A stretch of 22,927 nucleotides of DNA, taken from positions 31,957 to 54,883 of the forward strand of contig JAFNGM010000113.1 in NCBI GenBank assembly GCA_017885225.1, in the 5' to 3' direction. The notes beneath the pieces were generated by a model, which was given only the letters and a program-made list of their open reading frames with translations, searched no databases and was not told where the DNA came from. Below are positions 9,358 to 16,391 of the stretch, one piece after another; the stretch's first letter is position 1; each line of letters begins with the position of its first letter. Made by a program: the position numbers and the translations under genes. This DNA is from Syntrophaceae bacterium (GTDB lineage: Bacteria > Desulfobacterota > Syntrophia > Syntrophales > UBA2185).

Positions 9358-10605
9358 ATGAGGAAAGGCAGAATAAAAACGGTGAAAAAAGGACATGTAA
9401 TTGTCGGCCTTGACATAGGCACTACAAAGACCTGCGCCATAGTGGCAGAAATGACCGATACAGGCATTGACATTATCGGCATAGGATCCCATCCCTCGGA
9501 AGGTTTGAGAAAAGGCGTGGTAGTAAATATTGAGAACACCGTAGAAGCAATTAAAAAGGCTGTGGATGAAGCGGAGCATATGTCCGGGTGCGAGATAAGT
9601 TCCGTGCATGTAGGAATCGCCGGAGGGCATATAAAAGGACAAAATAGTCTCGGTATCGTGGCGGTGAAGGGTCGTGAGGTCGATGAGGACGATGTCAGGA
9701 GGGCAATCGAAGCATCAAAAGCCATCGCCATCCCTCTGGACAGGGAAATCCTGCATACACTGCCTCAAAATTACATTGTTGATGATCAGAACGGCATCAG
9801 GGACCCCATCGGGATGTCCGGCGTCCGCCTCGAAGCGAAAGTCCATATAGTAACCGGATCATCAGCGTCTTTGCAGAATATCGTAAAATCGGTCAACCGC
9901 GTGGGACTGGATATAGACGATATGGTTCTCGAACAATTAGCGTCAAGCGAAGCGGTTCTCAGCGCCGATGAAAAGGACCTGGGCGTTGTTCTTTTGGACA
10001 TTGGCGGCGGAACAACGGACATTGCTGTTTTTTCCGACGGAAGCATCAAGCATACTGCGGTAATACCCGTTGGGGGTAATTTCATCACCAGCGATATTGC
10101 AACCGGCTTGAGAACACCCCTTACAGAAGCGGAAAAAATTAAAATCAAATACGGATGTGCGTTTTCCTCGATGATACCCAAAAATGAAATCATCGAGGTC
10201 CCCAGTGTGGGTGGCCGGGAACCGAGAGAAGTTACCCGCCAGATCCTGGGTAGAATTATCGAACCCAGGACTGAGGAGATTCTGAATATGTCTTATAAAG
10301 AGGTTATCAAATCAGGATACGAAGACATACTTGCCGCCGGTGTCGTCTTGACGGGAGGAACCTCCATCATGGCGGGGATCACTGAATTAGCCGAGCAGGT
10401 TTTTAATATGCCCGTGAGAAGGGGCTTTCCGGCAGGGATCGGGGGGTTGACGGATGTCGTTAACTCTCCCATGTATGCAACGGGCGTGGGTCTTGTTATT
10501 TACGGAAGCAAAAATGTGTCGAAAGACGCGTTGAAAAGTTTTGAAATGAACATATTCGGCAAAACATTGCACAGAATTAAAAGATGGTTCTTAGAATTTT
10601 TTTAA
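9358..10605 (+). CDS. ftsA: FtsA, actin-like Z-ring membrane anchor
   Basis: Actin-fold ATPase that tethers FtsZ to the inner membrane and recruits later division proteins. At 415 aa it has a normal length. Nucleotide-binding motifs are GLDIGTTKTCAIVAE (17-31), LLDIGGGTTDIAVF (212-225) and VLTGGTSIMAGI (330-341). The 1C-type domain lies between about residues 90 and 170. The last ten residues, around HRIKRWFLEFF, form the amphipathic membrane-targeting helix after a linker. The start is ambiguous: ATG 9358 has no clear ribosome site, while GTG 9382 has AGGAAAGG some 13 bases upstream and would give 407 aa. A 74-bp non-coding gap separates it from ftsQ; ftsZ follows after 15 bp. Confidence 0.96.
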   Translation: MRKGRIKTVKKGHVIVGLDIGTTKTCAIVAEMTDTGIDIIGIGSHPSEGLRKGVVVNIENTVEAIKKAVDEAEHMSGCEISSVHVGIAGGHIKGQNSLGIVAVKGREVDEDDVRRAIEASKAIAIPLDREILHTLPQNYIVDDQNGIRDPIGMSGVRLEAKVHIVTGSSASLQNIVKSVNRVGLDIDDMVLEQLASSEAVLSADEKDLGVVLLDIGGGTTDIAVFSDGSIKHTAVIPVGGNFITSDIATGLRTPLTEAEKIKIKYGCAFSSMIPKNEIIEVPSVGGREPREVTRQILGRIIEPRTEEILNMSYKEVIKSGYEDILAAGVVLTGGTSIMAGITELAEQVFNMPVRRGFPAGIGGLTDVVNSPMYATGVGLVIYGSKNVSKDALKSFEMNIFGKTLHRIKRWFLEFF

Positions 10606-10620
10606 TGGGGAGGGAGGGTT

Positions 10621-11769
10621 ATGTTTCAATTAGTGGAGCCAGCGATCGCAAATTCGGCGAAGATTAAAGTAATCGGCATAGGTGGAGCGGGAGGTAACGC
10701 CGTCAACACCATGATAGCAAGCAGCCTTAAAGGTGTCGACTTCATTGCGGCAAACACTGACGCCCAGGCGTTGGGAGCATCCACTGCACCTATCAAGATT
10801 CAGATCGGCGCTGAGGTTACCAAGGGGCTTGGTGCCGGTTCTGATCCCGACGTGGGGAGAAGGTCAGCCATTGAAACAAAGGAAGTGTTAAAAAATAACC
10901 TTGCAGGGGCAGACATGGTCTTTATCACCGCCGGTCTGGGCGGCGGCACGGGCACGGGCGGTGCGCCCATAGTGGCAGAAATCTCCAAAGAAATGCAGAT
11001 CCTCACCGTTGCCGTCGTGACAAAGCCCTTCCTCTTTGAGGGTAAGAGAAGAATAACACAGGCGGAAGAGGGTATTACAGAATTGAGAAAGATTGTGGAT
11101 ACCTTAATCATCGTGCCCAACCAACGGCTTCTCAGTCTGGGTGGTAAAAACATTTCTCTTCTGGAAGCCTTCAAGAAGGCGGATGATATCCTCTACCATG
11201 CGGTAAAGGGAATTTCCGATTTGATTATGGTCCCGGGGTTGATAAACCTTGATTTCGCCGATGTCAAAATGATCATGTCCAATATGGGAATGGCGCTTAT
11301 GGGAACGGGAGTTTCAAGCGGTGATAACAGGGCAGTGGAAGCCGCACAGAGGGCAATATCTTCTCCCCTTCTCGAAGACAACACTGTACAGGGCGCCCAT
11401 GGCATACTTCTCAATATTACGGGAGGCCCGGACATGACTCTCTACGAAATCAATGAAGCGTCATCTCTAATTCAGTCAGAAGCCCATGAAGATGCAAATA
11501 TAATTTTCGGGACCGTCGTGGACGAGAATATGGGAGATGAAATACGAATTACCGTCATTGCGACAGGTTTTGAGGCAGAAAAAAATAAACCTGTCATGAA
11601 AAATATCTCACGCATGGGATCTCACAAGAGAGAGGATCTTTCCATGCCCACATATCTGAGGAAGGAAAAATCCATTGAAAATGTCAATGTGGTAAAGCTG
11701 GGAATGGTTGACGACATAGACAATCTTGACCTTGCGATACCGACTTTTCTGAGAAAACAAGCTGACTGA
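10621..11769 (+). CDS. ftsZ: FtsZ, tubulin-like cell division GTPase
   Basis: Cytoplasmic GTPase that polymerises into the Z ring. It is 382 aa and preceded by a strong purine-rich ribosome site (GGGGAGGGAGGG). The N-terminal domain carries [14 protein letters not shown] (18-31), the tubulin signature [14 protein letters not shown] (107-120) and the [10 protein letters not shown] region; the T7 synergy loop [13 protein letters not shown] is at 209-221. The globular part ends near residue 318 (TVIATGF). The tail is short and holds two similar motifs, [11 protein letters not shown] (340-350) and [12 protein letters not shown] (371-382). The second is the usual C-terminal peptide that binds FtsA and other partners. 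No ORF follows for 221 bp, so ftsZ is probably the last dcw gene. Confidence 0.98.
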   Translation: MFQLVEPAIANSAKIKVIGIGGAGGNAVNTMIASSLKGVDFIAANTDAQALGASTAPIKIQIGAEVTKGLGAGSDPDVGRRSAIETKEVLKNNLAGADMVFITAGLGGGTGTGGAPIVAEISKEMQILTVAVVTKPFLFEGKRRITQAEEGITELRKIVDTLIIVPNQRLLSLGGKNISLLEAFKKADDILYHAVKGISDLIMVPGLINLDFADVKMIMSNMGMALMGTGVSSGDNRAVEAAQRAISSPLLEDNTVQGAHGILLNITGGPDMTLYEINEASSLIQSEAHEDANIIFGTVVDENMGDEIRITVIATGFEAEKNKPVMKNISRMGSHKREDLSMPTYLRKEKSIENVNVVKLGMVDDIDNLDLAIPTFLRKQAD

Positions 11770-11840
11770 AAGGTGAAGAACGCAATTCTAAATCCGACAT
11801 ACGAATGAAGATCTAAATTCAAATGAGAATCACACTATTT

Positions 11841-11899
11841 CGCCGGAGACGGGCGTAAAGGAACAATGAATCATAGCGATATCCCGCCGAAGACAGGCG
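11841..11899. repeat. Pair of near-identical 15-bp palindromes downstream of ftsZ
   Basis: CGCCGGAGACGGGCG (11841-11855) and CGCCGAAGACAGGCG (11885-11899) differ at two positions, and both keep the CGCC/GGCG inverted ends. They are 44 bp apart in non-coding sequence. They may be small mobile-repeat remnants, a binding site pair or RNA hairpins; the sequence does not decide. Upstream of them (11787-11838) is AT-rich, TAAAT/GAA-type low-complexity sequence. Confidence 0.5.
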
Positions 11900-11925
11900 A
11901 TCTTTGAATCCGGTAGCGAGCGCAT

Positions 11926-11947
11926 TCTCCGCAGCATACTGCGGAGA
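11926..11947 (+). terminator. Stem-loop between ftsZ and the radical SAM gene
   Basis: TCTCCGCAG (11926-11934), loop CATA, CTGCGGAGA (11939-11947) form a perfect 9-bp stem with a 4-base loop. The following bases (TCTTCAATTTG) are only moderately T-rich, so a canonical intrinsic terminator is not clear. It could end or attenuate dcw transcription, or it could be an RNA stability element. Confidence 0.35.
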
Positions 11948-11990
11948 TCTTCAATTTGTGAAGGAACGGAAAGTTAGGATTTAGGATTAT

Positions 11991-13682
11991 ATGTCCTGGA
12001 AACTGAAAAAAAAATATCATGATCTTGTTGCCCAGGAAGAGGGTCATCAAAAAAAGATATGGGGTGAACTCCTTACCGTCTGCCTTGCCTACCCCAATTA
12101 TTATCGGACAGGAATGTCCAATCTGGGATTTCAAACAATTTATGCATTAATAAACCGTGAACCATCTTTCCTCTGTGAGAGGATATTCCTCCCCGATCCC
12201 AAAGACGAGGTTGAATTCACCAAGGGATCCATTCCTCTTTTCAGTCTGGAATCACAGAAAGCACTCGCAGAATTCGACATTATCGCATTCTCCATACCCT
12301 TTGAAAACGATTATCCCAACATACTCAAGATCCTCAGCATGGCGGGTATTCCCCTCGCTGCGTGTGAAAGGAGCGAAACGGAGCCCCTCATTATAGGCGG
12401 CGGCGTTTCGGTAACCCTGAATCCGGAACCGCTGGCGGATTTTTTCGACCTTTTTTTACTGGGAGAAGGCGAAGAGATCCTGCCTGAATTCCTTGCGCTC
12501 TTTGAGGATTGCCGGCGGCTTCGTGAGAACCGGAGCGGCTTGCTATATAAAAGCCAGAAAGAAATTGAGGGAGCGTATGTTCCAAAATATTACAAAATTC
12601 ATTACCACGATAACCATCTCATCGCAAAAATGGAACCGCTGCAATCCTCATTGCCGGATACAATAAAGCAAAGACATGTTAAAGACATCAACGCCTTCAC
12701 CACCGATCAATGCATCATCACCCCCCACGGAGAATTTGGGGAAGTATTTCTCACGGAAGTGAGCCGGGGATGCCAGCGTGGATGTCGTTTTTGCGCGGCA
12801 GGATTTCTCTATCGGCCCGCGAGATTCAGAAGTCTGCAGACACTCCAGCCTTCATTTATCAGGGGAATCAATCGGCAGATGAAGATCGGGCTTTTGGGAA
12901 CAGCGGTTTCCGATCATCCGGAACTGCTCTCCCTCTGCCGGCACATCATGAACCAACACGGTAAAGTGGCTATCGGTTCATCCAGGCTGGACCGGCTGAC
13001 CGGCCCGCTTGTTTCCTTGCTTAAAGAGTCATCTGTCGAAACCGTATCGCTGGCGCCGGAGGCAGGCAACCAACGCCTCAGGGATCTCATACACAAAGGC
13101 ATTACAGACGAAGATATTTTCCATGCCGTGGAATTGCTTATCGAGCATGGAATTTTTAATATAAGGCTCTATTTTATGGTTGGATTGCCAACTGAAAAAG
13201 GCGAGGATATCGAAGCCATTATCCATGTAGTCAGAAAAATAAAACACCGGACGGTGAAATCTTCAGCAGGCAAAAGAACTTTCAAACGCATTACTGTCAG
13301 CATTAATCAATTTATTCCCAAACCTGCTACACCTTTTCAATGGTACCCTTTGGAGGATATTAATGCCGTAAGAAAACGGATACACACAATTGAGCGCTCC
13401 CTGCGCAAAGAAACCCTTGTAAATGTAATATACGACCTCCCAAAATGGAATTACATACAGGCGCTGCTTTCCCTTGGCGACAGGAAGGTTGGCAAAATCC
13501 TCCTTGCGGCTCATCAAAACAACGGAAACTGGCCGAAGGCCTTTAAAGAAGTCAACGTGAACCCGGATTTTTACGTGTATCGTCACAAAAGCACCGATGA
13601 AATATTGCCGTGGGATTTTATTGACCACGGAGTCAGTAAACAGGACACCATTGATGAATACAATAAAACGTTGCAAAACTGA
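11991..13682 (+). CDS. Radical SAM protein, TIGR03960-like (uncharacterised)
   Basis: A 563-aa radical SAM enzyme of unknown substrate. The N-terminal half resembles a cobalamin-binding-type alpha/beta domain as found in B12-dependent radical SAM proteins (WGELLTVCLAYPNYYRTGMS at 24-43, IIGGGVSVTLNPEPLADFFD at 134-153, LLGEGEE at 157-162), although no DxHxxG motif is seen. The 4Fe-4S motif is CQRGCRFC with C261, C265 and C268 (CxxxCxxC). After it come SLAPEAGNQRLRDLIHKGIT, LYFMVGLPTE and a C-terminal segment IPKPATPFQW. This architecture matches the family that is often fused or adjacent to a DUF2344 (TIGR03936) domain; here no such domain is seen in the protein or the next gene. The start ATG follows TTAGGATTTAGGATT. 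It is separated from ftsZ by 221 bp, so it probably has its own promoter or receives read-through. The family assignment is from memory of its motifs. Confidence 0.85.
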   Translation: MSWKLKKKYHDLVAQEEGHQKKIWGELLTVCLAYPNYYRTGMSNLGFQTIYALINREPSFLCERIFLPDPKDEVEFTKGSIPLFSLESQKALAEFDIIAFSIPFENDYPNILKILSMAGIPLAACERSETEPLIIGGGVSVTLNPEPLADFFDLFLLGEGEEILPEFLALFEDCRRLRENRSGLLYKSQKEIEGAYVPKYYKIHYHDNHLIAKMEPLQSSLPDTIKQRHVKDINAFTTDQCIITPHGEFGEVFLTEVSRGCQRGCRFCAAGFLYRPARFRSLQTLQPSFIRGINRQMKIGLLGTAVSDHPELLSLCRHIMNQHGKVAIGSSRLDRLTGPLVSLLKESSVETVSLAPEAGNQRLRDLIHKGITDEDIFHAVELLIEHGIFNIRLYFMVGLPTEKGEDIEAIIHVVRKIKHRTVKSSAGKRTFKRITVSINQFIPKPATPFQWYPLEDINAVRKRIHTIERSLRKETLVNVIYDLPKWNYIQALLSLGDRKVGKILLAAHQNNGNWPKAFKEVNVNPDFYVYRHKSTDEILPWDFIDHGVSKQDTIDEYNKTLQN

Positions 13683-13737
13683 AATCTCGCAGGAATAGTG
13701 CCGAGGTTTCCCTTAAATGCCTTATCGGAGAGAGCCA

Positions 13738-14490
13738 ATGAAGAAAATAGTATTATGCGTTCTCTGTGCCCTGTGCTTTTTCGGCACTACTTTTTCAGTG
13801 AGCGAGCTCAATGCGTCAGGCTGGATAGAAAAAGGGGTAGAGTTAGTAGTGCAGGGCAAATACAATGAAGCCATACTGGCTTTTAATCACGCCATTCAGC
13901 TTGATCCCACAGATGCCGTCGCGTACAACAACAGAGGGGCTGCCTATGGGCAAATGGGAAACCATACGCAGCAGATCGAAGACTGTAATAAGGCGCTGCA
14001 ATTAAATCCCAAGGATGCCGTCGCGTATAACAATCGTGGCGTTGCCTATGGGGAATTAGGGTATTACGAGAAGGAAATAGAGGATTGCACAAAAGCAATT
14101 GAACTCAATCCCAAACTTGCTGTTGCGTATTATCATCGCGGGATAGCCTATCAAAAACTGGGAAACCGCAATCACGCGGAGAAGGATAAAAAAATGGCGT
14201 ATGCACTTAATCCCAAGAGAACATGGGACAAGGTGGAAATAATATCAACTGAAAAAGTTACACCTCCGGCGGACGAAAAACCCAGGAATGCAGTTGGAAA
14301 AAGGGTAGGCGCCATCGAAAATCCCACACAGGCTCCCGGAAAACCTGTCAAGGTAGTCGGCAACAGGGACAGCAAACGCTACCATCTCCCGGGAATGAAG
14401 TACTACGACAAAGTGAACGAATATCACCGTGTAATCTTCGATTCAGAAGAGGAAGCCATTCACGCAGGGTATCACAAAGCGAGCAGGTGA
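13738..14490 (+). CDS. Secreted TPR protein with Ada-like (degenerate) C-terminal domain
   Basis: Predicted exported protein of 250 aa. The chosen ATG 13738 has GGAGAG 6 bases upstream and starts a clean signal peptide (MKK, hydrophobic core to about residue 20, possible cleavage near NASG at 25-28); an in-frame ATG at 13717 would add seven polar residues. Residues about 28-160 hold four tetratricopeptide repeats with the consensus pattern AxAYNNRGxAYxxLG...AIxLNP. A Pro/Lys/Val-rich linker (about 170-207) leads to a C-terminal domain: GNRDSKRYHLPGMKYYDKV, RVIFDSEEEAIHAGYHKASR. This resembles the small metal-binding domain found in Ada and at the ends of some nucleases, where the motif is normally HLPGC; here the Cys is Met (residue 220). 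TPRs suggest protein binding. Its stop is 3 bp before the next gene. Confidence 0.82.
   Translation: MKKIVLCVLCALCFFGTTFSVSELNASGWIEKGVELVVQGKYNEAILAFNHAIQLDPTDAVAYNNRGAAYGQMGNHTQQIEDCNKALQLNPKDAVAYNNRGVAYGELGYYEKEIEDCTKAIELNPKLAVAYYHRGIAYQKLGNRNHAEKDKKMAYALNPKRTWDKVEIISTEKVTPPADEKPRNAVGKRVGAIENPTQAPGKPVKVVGNRDSKRYHLPGMKYYDKVNEYHRVIFDSEEEAIHAGYHKASR
13912..14055 (+). repeat. 102-bp direct repeat inside the TPR gene
   Basis: The segment starting GATGCCGTCGCGTA at 13912 recurs at 14014 with few changes across about 40 bases. The 102-bp period equals one 34-residue TPR unit. Nucleotide-level similarity suggests fairly recent duplication of one TPR unit or gene conversion between units. Confidence 0.7.
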
Positions 14491-14493
14491 AGA

Positions 14494-15279
14494 TTGAAAA
14501 ATTTTAAAATCGCTACCTACAACGTAAACTCCATACGGTCACGCCTCCACATTATTCTTCCCTGGCTCAAGGAGAATCTCCCCGACGTATTCTGCATGCA
14601 GGAAACCAAAGTTGAGGACGGGAAATTCCCTGTCGGCGAATTTGAAGACGCGGGCTATGGTGTTATTTTCAAGGGAGCAAAACAATACAACGGCGTTGCG
14701 ATCGCGTCCTTGGAAAAGCCTGAGATGGTAAATTCCGGTCTTGATGACGGAGACCCTCCCGATAAGGATCGGTTGATCAGGTGCGTATTTTCAGGCATAC
14801 ATATTATAAACACCTATGTCCCCCAGGGGCGGGAGCGAGAAAGTCCTCACTTTGTGTACAAACTTGAGTGGTTTCGGCGCCTCAGGGACTTTCTGGACAA
14901 ATTGTATTCACCCGACGAGCCGTTAATCTGGTGTGGCGATCTCAACGTAGCGCCGGAGGCCATAGATGTCCATGATCCCAAAAGACTTCTGGGCCATGTC
15001 TGTTTCACACCGGAGGTGTGGGAGGCTTTTCATCGCGTGAAATCTTGGGGGTTGGTTGATATCTTCCGACAGTTTCATCCCGGCATGCCCGGCAATTATA
15101 CTTTTTATGACTACAGGGTACCAAAATCCGTGGAAAGGGGTCTTGGCTGGCGGGTAGACCACATCCTTGCAACCCCGTCCTTAGCAGCAAAATCACTCAG
15201 GTGTACGATTGATATGACTACGCGAATTGCTGAAAGACCGTCCGACCATACTGTTCTCGTCGCCGAATTCAGACTCTGA
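14494..15279 (+). CDS. xth: Exodeoxyribonuclease III-type AP endonuclease
   Basis: Endonuclease/exonuclease/phosphatase-fold DNA repair enzyme that cleaves at abasic sites and has 3'-5' exonuclease activity. It is 261 aa, close to the family norm. The active-site set is visible: N12 (TYNVNSIR), E37 (CMQETK), Y108 in [10 protein letters not shown]149/N151 in [11 protein letters not shown]222 in WRVDHILAT and H252 in RPSDHTVL. It must start at TTG 14494, since an in-frame stop lies 3 bases upstream and the first internal ATG is far downstream; AGGTGA just before supports this. It follows the TPR gene by 3 bp and precedes the GAF gene by 15 bp, so it is co-transcribed with both. Whether the TPR partner is functionally related is unknown. 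Confidence 0.94.
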   Translation: MKNFKIATYNVNSIRSRLHIILPWLKENLPDVFCMQETKVEDGKFPVGEFEDAGYGVIFKGAKQYNGVAIASLEKPEMVNSGLDDGDPPDKDRLIRCVFSGIHIINTYVPQGRERESPHFVYKLEWFRRLRDFLDKLYSPDEPLIWCGDLNVAPEAIDVHDPKRLLGHVCFTPEVWEAFHRVKSWGLVDIFRQFHPGMPGNYTFYDYRVPKSVERGLGWRVDHILATPSLAAKSLRCTIDMTTRIAERPSDHTVLVAEFRL

Positions 15280-15294
15280 GAGGAGAGAGAAAAC

Positions 15295-15843
15295 ATGAAT
15301 GAGCCCGTTGACATCCTGAAAATCAATGAAGTATTGGCCGAAAAATTTCTTAGGATTGAAGAATCTCTCCCCACTTACCTTACAATCAAAGATCTCTTCG
15401 AAAAGCTCCTTGCGCGGATTGAAGAGGAATTTCAAATCCCGTTTATCTGGATTTCCATCCTCAATGAAGAGAATGCAATCGATATAATAAAGGCATTGAA
15501 GAGCTCTCACATTCTCAAGGATCGTGTAAATATTATCGGCCGGACGGTGCTCCTCAATCTTGTCGCGGAAAGCACGATGCCGAGGCTTATCAATGATAAT
15601 TTGAAACCTTTCTATAAACTTCTCCCGCGCAACAAGAAATATTTCATCAAGTCCCTCGCCATCGCTCCCCTCACGCTCAATAGCGAGATAATCGGCAGTA
15701 TTAATTACGGTGATTTCTCAAGCCTCCGCTACCAGCCCGGAATGGATACAACCCTTCTTGAAAGACTGGCGTGCAATGTTTCCGCGCGTCTGTCGGTCAT
15801 CATGACTGGCGGAAACGATATCTGCAATTCAATAATAAAGTAA
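15295..15843 (+). CDS. GAF / DUF484-like protein
   Basis: A soluble 182-aa protein, with GAGAGGAGAGAG before its ATG. An N-terminal helix (about 1-40) precedes a GAF-like alpha/beta domain: FLRIEESLPTYLTIKDLFEK, FIWISILNEENA, KSLAIAPLTLNSEIIGSINY, GDFSSLRYQPGMDTTLLERL. The arrangement of IAPL, IIGSINYGD and the final helix resembles DUF484, a GAF-fold family. No output domain is fused. The ligand is unknown. It is the last gene of the rSAM-TPR-nuclease run and faces the small membrane protein gene. Confidence 0.75.
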   Translation: MNEPVDILKINEVLAEKFLRIEESLPTYLTIKDLFEKLLARIEEEFQIPFIWISILNEENAIDIIKALKSSHILKDRVNIIGRTVLLNLVAESTMPRLINDNLKPFYKLLPRNKKYFIKSLAIAPLTLNSEIIGSINYGDFSSLRYQPGMDTTLLERLACNVSARLSVIMTGGNDICNSIIK

Positions 15844-16080
15844 ACTACCACCGACCTGTTCCCGCAGAAAAGCAAACGGCGCTTGAAAAAGCTGCATCCA
15901 CGCCGAATAAATGATGCTACATCTTATTGTTACAGGAATAGAGCCCTTTGCCGCCATCTATAAAGCAATAATGCTGGTAAGTGAAATATTGTGAAGATGT
16001 ACGATTGAAATGATTGATCCACATGGCCTGAAATCAGAGGCGGCTTTACACCATGCGCTGGATGGCTTTATGAGAACATT
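15844..16080. other. Convergent intergenic region with no recognised gene
   Basis: 237 bp between the GAF gene (+) and the small membrane protein gene (-). No clear terminator hairpin was found. A 27-codon ATG reading frame at 15911-15994 lacks a ribosome site. I see no supported gene. Confidence 0.5.
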
Positions 16081-16317
16081 TCAATACTCATATAGCTTGG
16101 CGATCCCTGTGAACAGCAGGACTATAGCGATGATGGTGAATGCCAGGTTTATCCATTGGATCCATTTCGGGGCAGTTTGGGGTTCTTTACGCAAAACCGC
16201 CCATGTCCAGAAACTGCCGAGAGCCGCGGTGACGGCAAGAATCATAAGTGAGTGTTGCCCGGTCATGTAAAACAGGACTACAGCGACAGCACTAATCAGA
16301 ATGGAAAGAACTCCCAT
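16081..16317 (-). CDS. Small membrane protein, 78 aa, unknown function
   Basis: No family is recognised. The start ATG (16317 on the minus strand) is preceded by GGAGG at 16327-16331 with a 9-base spacer, which makes this a convincing gene despite its size. The protein is almost wholly hydrophobic: segments at about 2-18, 23-43 and 55-74 could be two or three membrane helices, with a short charged loop (RKEPQTAPKW, about 43-52) between them. It lies 74 bp downstream of ptsP on the same strand and may be co-transcribed with it. Nothing in the sequence shows its role. Confidence 0.75.
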   Translation of the reverse strand: MGVLSILISAVAVVLFYMTGQHSLMILAVTAALGSFWTWAVLRKEPQTAPKWIQWINLAFTIIAIVLLFTGIAKLYEY

Positions 16318-16391
16318 AGTCTTTTTCCTCCGTTGATATTCTGCACTTTTTCCCTCGAGTTTTTTGTCACATGGGCCGGAGAATATTTCGC

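Noticed and set aside
9109..9642. 177-codon minus-strand frame across ftsQ/ftsA
   Set aside because: It is antisense to two well-supported genes and has no recognisable domain.
16010..16270. + strand frame of 86 codons antisense to the small membrane protein gene
   Set aside because: No ribosome site, and the minus-strand gene has a clear GGAGG and membrane-protein composition.
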